A DNA stretch of 64,000 nucleotides, taken from Alphaproteobacteria bacterium. GTDB taxonomy: Bacteria; Myxococcota_A; UBA796; GCA-2862545. Positions 25,731 to 33,454 of the stretch are shown here, piece by piece. The stretch covers positions 248,001 through 312,000 of the forward strand of contig JACKET010000004.1 in NCBI GenBank assembly GCA_020632875.1. The letters are read 5' to 3'. Each line of letters opens with the position of its first letter. Within the stretch, counting starts at the first letter, position 1. The notes under the pieces are model-generated. The model was given only the letters and a program-made list of their open reading frames with translations. It did not search any database and was not told the DNA's origin. Position numbers and translations under genes: made by a program.

Positions 25731-25939
25731 CACAGAGCCGGGTCGAACTTCACATCCGACGCACAGAGTGCCCTCGAGTTTCACACCTGGTGGTGCGTGA
25801 CTGCCCGGAGCGAGGATCGCTCCGACCTCGAGCACGACTTTGTCGGCGTTCATCCGTGAGGCGGTCATGGCGTCGATGGCTCGATGTGAAACTCACCGAG
25901 GCTCTGCGTGCGGACTGTGAAATTCAGCGCAGCTCTGTG
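25731..25939. repeat. 31-bp-period inverted array of a 24-nt motif with variable core
   Basis: Four copies of TGTGAA(A/G)(C/T)TC-N6-(A/G)CTCTG(T/C)G. Two are on the minus strand at 25731-25754 and 25762-25785; two are on the plus strand at 25885-25908 and 25916-25939. Both pairs are spaced exactly 31 bp. The N6 cores differ in all four (GACCCG, GAGGGC, ACCGAG, AGCGCA). The two 57-bp arms match at about 39 of 57 positions when inverted. The array sits immediately before repeat array B, as the similar 7352-7543 array sits before array A. Confidence 0.85.
25806..25824. repeat. Perfect 8-bp hairpin inside the inverted array
   Basis: CGGAGCGA and TCGCTCCG pair around a 3-base loop, in the gap between the two opposed motif pairs. 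It lies close to the symmetry centre (about 25835) of the array. Confidence 0.6.
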
Positions 25940-25949
25940 TACGGGCCCC

Positions 25950-27215
25950 GCTCACACCCGCCAGCCCCGTTCTCTACGACGAGTCGGAATCCCGCGGTCG
26001 ACCCGGCAACGGTGTCGTCTCCGACGAGCCGGAATCCCGCTCCGAGCGGGCCCGGCGCGCACGCGCACGCGCACGGGCCGGGCCTCGAGCGTCCTTCCGG
26101 TTCGAAGCTCTTCCGACCTCCTCGATCGCGACAGGCAGAGCCCGAAGGGTCCGGTTTCCCCTCGCCTCATCCCAACGCCCGCCCCTCCCGGGAAACCGGA
26201 TCCTGGGACTGCCGGGTCTACGAACCGCAAGGCGGCCGAAGGCCTGCCGCGCAGCGCGCTCCGCGCGCGAAGTAAGGGTAGACCGGACGCTCACACCCGC
26301 CATCCCCGTCCTCTACGACGAGCCGGGATCCCGCGGCCGACACCCGCCATCCCCGCCCACTACGACGAGCCGGGATCCCGCCGCCGATACCCGCAACGGT
26401 GCCGTCTCCGACGAGCCGGAATCCCGCTCCGGGCGCGGCACGCGCACGCGCACGCGCACGGGTCGGGCCTCGAGCGTCCTTCCGGTTCGAAGCTCTTCCG
26501 ACCTCCTCGATCGCGACAGGCAGAGCCCGAAGGGTCCGGTTTCCCCTCGCCTCATCCCAACGCCCGCCCCTCCCAGGAAACCGGATCCTGGGACTGCCGG
26601 GTCTACGAACCGCAAGGCGGCCGAAGGCCTGCCGCGCAGCGCGCTCCGCGCGCGAAGTAAGGGTAGACCGGACGCTCACACCCGCCATCCCCGTCCTCTA
26701 CGACGAGCCGGGATCCCGCGGCCGACACCCGCCATCCCGCCCTCTACGACGAGCCGGGATTCCGCGGTCAATACGGGCAACGGTGTCGTCTCCGACGAGC
26801 CGGAATCCCGCTCCGGGCGCGGCCCATCGCGCACGCGCACGCGCACGGGCCGGGCCTCGAGCGTCCTTCCGGTTCGACGCTCTTCCGACCTCCTCGATCG
26901 CGACAGGCAGAGCCCGAAGGGTCCGGTTTCCCCTCGCCTCATCCCAACGCCCGCCCCTCCCGGGAAACCGGATCCTGGGACTGCCGGGTCTACGAACCGC
27001 AAGGCCGCCGCAGGCGAGCCGCGCAGCGCGCTCCGCGCGCGAAGTAAGGGTAGACCGGACGCTCACACCCGCCATCCCCGTCCTCTACGACGAGCCGGGA
27101 TCCCGCGGCCGACACCCGCCATCCCCGCCCTCTACGACGAGCCGGGATCCCGCCGCCGATACCCGCAACGGTGCCGTCTCCGACGAGCCGGAATCCCGCT
27201 CCGGGCGCCCCATCG
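25950..27215 (+). repeat. Repeat array B: three long units
   Basis: Same family and orientation as array A. The anchor GGCAGAGCCCGAAGGGTCC starts at 26134, 26519 and 26906 (spacings 385 and 387 bp). Each unit has a hairpin CCGGTTTCCC...GGGAAACCGG, the conserved GGATCCTGGGACTGCCGGG, a GC-alternating hairpin and three ~46-bp subunits with GAGCCGGGATCCCG. Each also carries an alternating purine-pyrimidine CGCGCA tract (26055-26075, 26438-26460, 26828-26847) not found in array A. Confidence 0.88.
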
Positions 27216-27246
27216 GCCACGCACAGTCTCGGGTCGGAGCTGACCG

Positions 27247-29124
27247 CTATGGCCCCCGGCTCACCGACCAGTCGAGCCGCTTGCCCGAGCCCCCGGCCTC
27301 GTAGGTGCCGGACAGCGTGATGCCGCTCAACCGCCCGGTGAACACGAACTCGCCGGCGGTGAGGCGCACGACGCCGTCGGGGGAGACGGTGCCCGAGAGC
27401 TTCTCGCTGCGCGAGGCCGTGGGCGAGGGGAAGACCGCGTTGCCGAACACCTGGCCGCCCGTCGTGCCCTCGGTGAGCTCGAGCCGGAATGGGCGCTTCG
27501 CGGCCCGACCGTTCCAGATGCCGCCGATCTCGGGGGGCGTCGCGGCGGGTGCGGGCTCGGCCACGACGGGATCGGGCTTCGGCTGGACGGGCTCGGGCTG
27601 GACGATGGGCTCGGGCTGGACGACCGGCTCGGGCTGGACGGGCTCGACGACCGCGACCGCATCGTCGGGGTCGGGCACGGGCGCGGGAGCCACGGGGGCG
27701 GGGGCCTGGGTGACGCCGACGGACGGGACCGGGGCCGGAACCGGGTTCGCCACGGGGTCGACCGCGTCGGGATCCATGGCGTCCGGATCGACCGCGTCCG
27801 GATCGACCGCGTCCGGATCGACCGCGTCCGGATCGACCGCGTCCGGATCGGCGATGCCATCGGGATCGACCGCGTCGGGGTCGAGCGCGTCGGGGTCGAG
27901 CGCATCGGGCTCGGTGGAGGGCTGCGGCGCGACGGGATCGACCCGGGGGACCGGGAGGGACGGATCCGTCGCGACGGCCACCGCGGAATCGTCGGTGCCG
28001 AGCCAGGCGTGCCCTGCGACCGCTGCGACGAGGCCGGCGCCCACGGCGAGGACGAAGCCGCCGACCGCGAGGATGCCGAGGGCCGCCCAGGTCGCCCCGC
28101 CCCCGCCGGACTCGGTGAAGTCGTCATCCGCGTCGCGGGAGTCGAGCATCGTCGGGTTGGAGTGGAGCGCCTCGGACGGAGCGGCCGGAGGTGGCGCGGA
28201 AGGCACCGACCGCAGGCTCTGATCGAGCGTCTCGCGCGCACCGGCGAGGGAGAGCATCCCGGTGCCCTGCTGGCCCTCGACGAGCAGGAGCAGGCGGGGC
28301 TCGTCGCGGAACAGGTCGCGCGCGAAGGACCGGCAGTCGGGGTACCGCTCGTCGGGGTTCTTGGCCATGGCCCGGGCGAGCGCTTCCTGCACGTGCGCCG
28401 GCGCCGTGGCGATGTAGACCGCCAGGGGCTTCGGGATGACCTGGGACGTCGAGCCGACAGTGAGCTTGCCGTTCTCGTCGCCGAACGCGCGGACGCCCGT
28501 GATCATCTCGTAGGCGATGGCGCCGAGCGCGAAGATGTCGGCGCGCATGTCGATGGTGGAGCTGTCGAGCACCTGCTCGGGCGCGAGGTAGCCGGGCGTT
28601 CCCATCGTGGCGCCCACCGCCGTGCTGCCACCGGCCTCTTCGGCCACGACCTTCGCGATGCCGAAGTCGGTGACCTTGGGCGAGAGGCCGCGAGCCGACG
28701 CGGCCAGCAGGACGTTCGCCGGCTTGAGGTCGCGGTGCGTGACGCCCGCGTCGTGCGCGGCAGTGACGGCCGACAGGATCGGCGCAAACAGCTCGAGGCC
28801 CGCCTGGAGCCCCAGCCCGCCGTGCTCGTTGAGGTGGTCTTCGAGACTGAGGTTGTCGATGTACTCCATCAACAGCCCGAGCTGCCCGTCGTGGCGGACC
28901 AGATCCGTGACGGCCACGATGTTGGGGTGGTTGAGCTGCGCCTGGATACGCCCCTCGATGATCAGGCGCTCGGCGAGGGACTTCTTGCGCCACGACAGGA
29001 GCTTGAGCGCGTGCACGCTGCCGAGCCCGAGGTGCCGCACGCGGTAGACGTGTGCGAGCCCGCCCTCGCCGATGAGCGCCTCGACCTGGAAGCGGTTGTC
29101 GATGACCTCACCGGGCTCGATCAC
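27247..29124 (-). CDS. Transmembrane Ser/Thr protein kinase with DPDA-repeat tail
   Basis: A 625-residue kinase with complete motifs: GEGGLAHVY loop, K41, HRDLKPAN (130-137), DFG 153-155, APE. The transmembrane helix is at 344-370. The tail begins with 8-10 repeats of DPDAVDP-like sequence (residues ~405-457), then Pro/Glu/Val repeats, then a compact C-terminal beta domain (about 545-625; IWNGRAAKRPFRLEL, GTVSPDGVV). GTG at 29124 is preferred because GGAGG lies six bases before it; the frame is open 50 codons further upstream but without a site. The stop lies 31 bases from repeat array B. The tail domain differs from those of the other two kinases. Confidence 0.88.
   Translation of the reverse strand: MIEPGEVIDNRFQVEALIGEGGLAHVYRVRHLGLGSVHALKLLSWRKKSLAERLIIEGRIQAQLNHPNIVAVTDLVRHDGQLGLLMEYIDNLSLEDHLNEHGGLGLQAGLELFAPILSAVTAAHDAGVTHRDLKPANVLLAASARGLSPKVTDFGIAKVVAEEAGGSTAVGATMGTPGYLAPEQVLDSSTIDMRADIFALGAIAYEMITGVRAFGDENGKLTVGSTSQVIPKPLAVYIATAPAHVQEALARAMAKNPDERYPDCRSFARDLFRDEPRLLLLVEGQQGTGMLSLAGARETLDQSLRSVPSAPPPAAPSEALHSNPTMLDSRDADDDFTESGGGGATWAALGILAVGGFVLAVGAGLVAAVAGHAWLGTDDSAVAVATDPSLPVPRVDPVAPQPSTEPDALDPDALDPDAVDPDGIADPDAVDPDAVDPDAVDPDAVDPDAMDPDAVDPVANPVPAPVPSVGVTQAPAPVAPAPVPDPDDAVAVVEPVQPEPVVQPEPIVQPEPVQPKPDPVVAEPAPAATPPEIGGIWNGRAAKRPFRLELTEGTTGGQVFGNAVFPSPTASRSEKLSGTVSPDGVVRLTAGEFVFTGRLSGITLSGTYEAGGSGKRLDWSVSRGP
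27753..27905 (-). repeat. In-gene 15-bp tandem repeat encoding DPDAV
   Basis: Four perfect copies of GTCCGGATCGACCGC (27781-27840), flanked on both sides by degenerate copies, encode the DPDAVDPDAV stretch of the kinase tail. The copies are a multiple of three, so gain or loss would change linker length but not the frame. Confidence 0.85.
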
Positions 29125-29287
29125 GCCGCGCCTCCACGACGCGCGGACGCGCGGTGCAAACGGGCTGCGGATGGCGGCGAGGTGGGAATGCTCGTGACTC
29201 CGGCAAGAGCGTATCAACTCGTACTGGATACGTGCGGCGCGCTTGATCGGTTTCCCGGCTGTGCGACAATCCACGCCGAGGACACCG

Positions 29288-30145
29288 ATGCTCGTTCTGC
29301 CCCTGCTCGTGCTCGTCGTCGATGCGAGCGCCTCCGGCGACGGCGCCCCTCCCGCGGGCGATACCGACTGTCGCGAGAGCTTCGACGATCAGGAGATCAA
29401 GGGCGTCGGAGCGCGCGCCGAAGACGCGTTCGCGAACCTCGACGAGGAGGGCTTCGTCGAGGCCCGCGACGAGCTGCTCACCGGCATCGAGTGCGCCACC
29501 GAGGCGCTCACGAGCTCGGCGGTCGCAGGGTACTTCCGCGTCCGGGCGCTCGATGCGCACCTGCGCCGCGCTCCCGAGGATCTCAAGCTGAACGTGGCCG
29601 CCATGGCCGAGATCGACCCGATGCCGCCCTCGTCGTCGGTCACGCCGCGCGGCCACCCCGTCCGCAACGCGTGGGAGGCCGCGAAGGCCGCCGGGCCAGG
29701 CCCTACCCGCCCGCTGCCGGTGCCGTCGGGCGGGCGCATCCGCATCGACGGGCGCGACACTCTCGATTTCCCGACGGAGCGTCCCACGATCATCCAGCTC
29801 GTGAACGCCGAAGGGGCCCTCGACTGGACCCGCGTGATCGAGGTGGGGGGCCTGCCGCCCGAGTATGCCGAGGCGTCCGAGGACTACCGGCAGAAGTACG
29901 AGAACGCCATCATCGTCAGCGCGCCGCGCAAGCCGATCGAGCTGCCCATCCTCGCCGGGGTCTTCGGAGCCGGCGCCATCGGCACGTACGCCGCGACCTT
30001 CCACACGCGCAGCAAGTTCTTCTCCGAGCCCGACCCCACCGAGCTCCGCACCCTGCGCAACAACAACAACGCGCTGGTCGTGACGTCCGCCGGCCTCGGG
30101 GCGGTCGCGCTGGGGCTCGGCACCTGGACGGTCCTCACGTGGTGA
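29288..30145 (+). CDS. Exported protein, paralogue of the kinase partner at 22686
   Basis: A 285-residue protein with an N-terminal hydrophobic signal (about 1-16), a helical domain with paired Cys (C31, C62 region) and PVPSGGRIRIDGR followed by P, W, R and PPEY in the same order as in the 22686 protein. Toward the C terminus there are two hydrophobic segments (LPILAGVFGAGAIGTY, and VVTSAGLGAVALGLGTW), suggesting membrane embedding. GAGG lies upstream of the ATG. The kinase at 30171 starts 25 bases downstream. No known domain is recognised. Confidence 0.72.
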   Translation: MLVLPLLVLVVDASASGDGAPPAGDTDCRESFDDQEIKGVGARAEDAFANLDEEGFVEARDELLTGIECATEALTSSAVAGYFRVRALDAHLRRAPEDLKLNVAAMAEIDPMPPSSSVTPRGHPVRNAWEAAKAAGPGPTRPLPVPSGGRIRIDGRDTLDFPTERPTIIQLVNAEGALDWTRVIEVGGLPPEYAEASEDYRQKYENAIIVSAPRKPIELPILAGVFGAGAIGTYAATFHTRSKFFSEPDPTELRTLRNNNNALVVTSAGLGAVALGLGTWTVLTW

Positions 30146-30170
30146 GCGCCGCCACGGAAGAGTCCCTCGC

Positions 30171-31748
30171 GTGAGGGCCGCTCCCCGGCGGTACCGGATC
30201 CTGCACGCGGTCGGCAAGGGCGCGTTCGGCACCGTGTACCGCGCCCAGATGGTCGGCGAGGGCGGCTTCCACAAAGAAGTCGCGATCAAGCTGATGAACG
30301 CCGATCTGGCCGATGCCGAGGAGATCGCGTCCCGCCAGCGCGACGAGGCCCGCCTGCTCGGGCTCATCCGGCACCGCGCCATCCTCCAGGTCGACGGGCT
30401 GGTCCGCCTGAACGGCACCTGGGCCGTCGTCATGGAGTACATCGACGGCGCGAACCTCCGGCAGGTGCTCCGGCACGGGGCGGTTCCGCCGAGCTGCGCG
30501 CTCGGCATCGTCGCCGAGGTCGCCGGCGCCCTCGCGGTCGCGTGGGACGCGCCCGGGCCGAACGGCGAGCCGTTGCGCATCATCCACCGCGACATCAAGC
30601 CGCCGAACATCCAGATCACCCGTGCGGGCGAGGTGAAGCTGCTGGACTTCGGTGTAGCGCGGGCCGACTTCCACACCCGCGAGGCCGAGACCGTCGGCGT
30701 GATCCTCGGCACCATGCGCTACATGGCGCCCGAGCGGTTCGACGGCATCGACAGCCCGGCGGGCGATGCGTACGCGCTGGGCGTGGTCCTCGCAGAGCTG
30801 CTGTCCGGCAAGCCCATGCCGAAGACCAGCTCGAACCCCAAGCGCCACGAGGAGACCGTCGAGGCGGCCGTGAAGCGCGTGGTCGACAAGCACGGCGACA
30901 ACCACCGGGATCTCGTGCTGCTGTTGCGGGACTGCCTCGCGTACGACCCCGACGACCGCCCCACCGCGAAGAAGCTCGAGCGCCGCGCATGGGGCCTGGC
31001 CCAGGACTATCCCCTGCCCCGCCTGCAGGAGTGGGCGGCGGTCCGCGTAGACGAGGTGCAGCGGCGGGATCGCGAGAAGCAGTCCGACGACTCGCTCTCC
31101 GGCGAGACCCTGCTCGAGCAGTCCGAGTCGATGATGATGGAGCGGAGCGGCGCCAGCGCCACGGTCGCCGACCGCACGCAGACGATCGCCGACATGGCCG
31201 CGCGGCTCGGCGTGGTCGTGGGGTCGGTCGGCATCCTGCTCGCTGCGCTGGGGCTGGTGGGCATCGCGGTGGCGCTCTACGCCTTCCTGCCGGGGCTGGT
31301 CGCCACGCCGGTCGCGGGGTCCCGGCCCTACCCGGTCGACGTCGTGGGCGACACGGAGCGCCTGGAGCCCGTGCAGTACCGCGAGCGCGTCGGCGACGAC
31401 CCCGAGCCCGCGCCGCGGCCCGTCACCGTCGCGCGGCCCGTGCCCTCCCCCACGCCCGAGCCCGTCCCCGAGCCCGCCCCCGCACCCGAGCCCGAGGTGA
31501 GGCCGACGGGCCCGGCCTTCGTGGGCGTGGGCAACGACGGGCAGGCCACGGTGGTGGTGAAGGGCGACCAGAGCGACGTGAAGTTCGTCGGCCCGAACGG
31601 CACGTTCAAGGTGCCAGGCGAGATCCCGGCCGGGACGTACGACGTGGTCTACCGCGGCATCGAGACGCTGAAGGGTGTGCGCGTGCGGCGCGGGGGGATG
31701 ACGATCATCTCGTGCAGCGCGGCGTTCTCGAACTGCAAGCAGAATTGA
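30171..31748 (+). CDS. Transmembrane Ser/Thr protein kinase (second pair)
   Basis: A 525-residue kinase: GKGAFGTVY loop, K40, HRDIKPPN (139-146), DFG 159-161, APE. The transmembrane region lies at about 346-376, followed by a Pro/Glu-rich linker (EPVPEPAPAPEPE) and a ~70-residue domain ending in CSAAFSNC (C-x6-C), matching CNRFKRTC of the 21149 kinase. The linker and tail spacing also match. The GTG start has GGAAGAG upstream. It is preceded by the exported partner gene, in the reverse order of the 21149-22686 pair. Confidence 0.9.
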   Translation: MRAAPRRYRILHAVGKGAFGTVYRAQMVGEGGFHKEVAIKLMNADLADAEEIASRQRDEARLLGLIRHRAILQVDGLVRLNGTWAVVMEYIDGANLRQVLRHGAVPPSCALGIVAEVAGALAVAWDAPGPNGEPLRIIHRDIKPPNIQITRAGEVKLLDFGVARADFHTREAETVGVILGTMRYMAPERFDGIDSPAGDAYALGVVLAELLSGKPMPKTSSNPKRHEETVEAAVKRVVDKHGDNHRDLVLLLRDCLAYDPDDRPTAKKLERRAWGLAQDYPLPRLQEWAAVRVDEVQRRDREKQSDDSLSGETLLEQSESMMMERSGASATVADRTQTIADMAARLGVVVGSVGILLAALGLVGIAVALYAFLPGLVATPVAGSRPYPVDVVGDTERLEPVQYRERVGDDPEPAPRPVTVARPVPSPTPEPVPEPAPAPEPEVRPTGPAFVGVGNDGQATVVVKGDQSDVKFVGPNGTFKVPGEIPAGTYDVVYRGIETLKGVRVRRGGMTIISCSAAFSNCKQN

Positions 31749-32067
31749 GGCGGGTGTCGGCCGCGGGATCTCGGCTCGTCGTAGACGGCTCCGTCGCGGG
31801 TGTCGGCCGCGGGATCCCGGCTCGTCGTAGAGGACGGGGATGGCGGGTGTGAGCGTCCGGTCTACCCTTACTTCGCGCGCGGAGCGCGCTGCGCGGCTCG
31901 CCTGCGGCGGCCTTGCGGTTCGTAGACCCGGCAGTCCCAGGATCCGGTTTCCCGGGAGGGGCGGGCGTTGTGATGAGGCGCGGGGAAACCGGACCCTTCG
32001 GGCTCTGCCTGTCGGGACCGGCGGGGTCGGTAGAGAGCCCATTCGCCGGGGCGTTCGAGGCCCCTCC

Positions 32068-32096
32068 CGTGCGCGTGCGCGTGCGCGTGCGCGTGC
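32068..32096. repeat. 29-nt alternating purine-pyrimidine tract (Z-DNA prone)
   Basis: A run of GCGCGT hexamers with strict alternation. It lies inside the first unit of array C. Sequences of this kind favour left-handed DNA under negative supercoiling. Confidence 0.7.
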
Positions 32097-32466
32097 CCGA
32101 TGTGGCGCTCGAAGCTGGATTCCGGCTCGTCGTAGACGGCACCGTCGCGGGTGTCGGCCACGGGATCCCGGCTCGTCGTAGAGGACGGGGACCGTGGGTG
32201 TCGGCCGCGGGATCCCGGCTCGTCGTAGAGGACGGGGATGGCGGGTGTGAACGTCCGGTCTACCCTTTACTTCGCGCGCGGAGCGCGCTGCGCGGCTCGC
32301 CTGCGGCGGCCTTGCGGTTCGTAGACCCGGCAGTCCCAGGATCCGGTTTCCCGGGAGGGGCGGGCGTTGTGATGAGGCGCGGGGAAACCGGACCCTTCGG
32401 GCTCTGCCTGTCGGGACCGGCGGGGTCGGTAGAGCCACGCATCGGCAGGGCGCTCGAGGCCCGACC

Positions 32467-32495
32467 CGTGTGCGTGCGCGTGCGCGTGCGCGTGC
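32467..32495. repeat. 29-nt alternating purine-pyrimidine tract (Z-DNA prone)
   Basis: The equivalent tract in the second unit of array C, with one GTGTGC variant at its start. Shorter versions (20-23 nt) occur in the three units of array B. Confidence 0.7.
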
Positions 32496-32776
32496 CCGAT
32501 CGGGCGCTCGAAGCGGAAATCCGGCTCGTCGTAGACGGCACCGTCGCGGGTGTCGGCCGCGGGATCCCGGCTCGTCGTAGAGGGCGACGCCGCGGGTGTC
32601 GGCCGCGGGAACCCGGCTCGTCGGAGCCGACACCGTTGCGGGTGTCGGCCGCGGGATCCCGGCTCGTCACGAACCGGTCCGCCAACTCGTCATGGACCTG
32701 AGCGCATGCAGCGATCGGTTGTCTTCGCCGAATGCGTCCGACCGGTTAGGGGCCCGGCCCGGGAGCCACACACAAG

Positions 32777-33454
32777 ATGAACGCAGTCCTGACCCTCACC
32801 CGTTCGACCGTCGGCAAGAAGGTCGTGATGGCGTCGACCGGCGCCGTCATGGTCGGCTGGCTGACGGCCCATATGGTCGGCAACCTCCAGGTCTTCCTCG
32901 GACAGGAGGTCTTCGACCACTACGCCGAGCTCATCCAGAGCCAGGTCGAGCTGCTCTGGCTCATGCGCCTCGGCATGCTCACGATGCTGGTGCTGCACGT
33001 GAGCAGCGCCATCGCCCTCGTGCAGCAGGCGAACCGCGCGCGCCCCGTGGCCTACCAGGGCGGCCGCACGTCCCAGGCCAGCACGCCCGCCTCGAAGTCC
33101 CTCCGCTACGGCGGGGTCGCCATCCTGCTGTTCCTGATCTTCCACCTCGCCGACCTCACGGCCGGCGTGCCCCTCGCGAACTCGGCGTTCGAGCACGGCA
33201 AGGCGTACGCGAACCTGACCTTCAGCCTGCAGCGCCCGCACGTCGCGGCGGTGTACATCCTCGCCAACCTGGCGCTCGGGATGCACCTGTACCACGGCGT
33301 CTACAGCATCTTCCAGACGCTCGGCTTCAACCAGATCGGCGAGCGGGACACGGCCCGTAAGGCGGGCACGCTGTTCGCGTTCCTCGTCGCCGGCGGCAAC
33401 ATCCTCATCGCGCTCGGAATCGTGTCGCGCATCGTCGGAACGGTGACCCCATGA
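32777..33454 (+). CDS. sdhC: Succinate dehydrogenase cytochrome b558 subunit
   Basis: A 225-residue membrane protein with five hydrophobic segments, as in the single-subunit (B. subtilis-type) SdhC/FrdC anchor. Several His residues (HMVGN, HVSS, HLADL, HVAA, HLYHG) are placed to ligate two b-haems. It feeds electrons between SdhB and the quinone pool. First gene of the sdhCAB operon; its stop overlaps the sdhA start (ATGA). It lies 105 bases after repeat array C, with GGGAG before the ATG. Confidence 0.92.
   Translation: MNAVLTLTRSTVGKKVVMASTGAVMVGWLTAHMVGNLQVFLGQEVFDHYAELIQSQVELLWLMRLGMLTMLVLHVSSAIALVQQANRARPVAYQGGRTSQASTPASKSLRYGGVAILLFLIFHLADLTAGVPLANSAFEHGKAYANLTFSLQRPHVAAVYILANLALGMHLYHGVYSIFQTLGFNQIGERDTARKAGTLFAFLVAGGNILIALGIVSRIVGTVTP

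Larger units (their letters stand above)
25430..27246. other. 1.8-kb gene-free region with repeats
   Basis: Lies between convergent genes (sulfatase-fold lipoprotein, plus; kinase, minus). It holds a 19-bp tandem duplication, a short unremarkable stretch (25500-25730), an inverted 31-bp-period motif array and repeat array B. The open frames present are repetitive and unlike proteins. Confidence 0.85.
31752..32672 (-). repeat. Repeat array C: two units, opposite orientation
   Basis: Same repeat family as arrays A and B on the minus strand. The anchor ends at 32009 and 32408 (399 bp apart). It has hairpins CCGGTTTCCC...GGGAAACCGG and subunits with GAGCCGGGATCCCG on the minus strand. It lies between the 30171 kinase stop and the sdhC start, so the promoter of the sdh operon must be in or just after it (32673-32776). 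No 31-bp motif array is seen here. Confidence 0.85.

Noticed and set aside
30135..32633. 832-residue minus-strand frame over the 30171 kinase and array C
   Set aside because: Opposite a clear kinase gene with complete motifs; the rest is repeat DNA.
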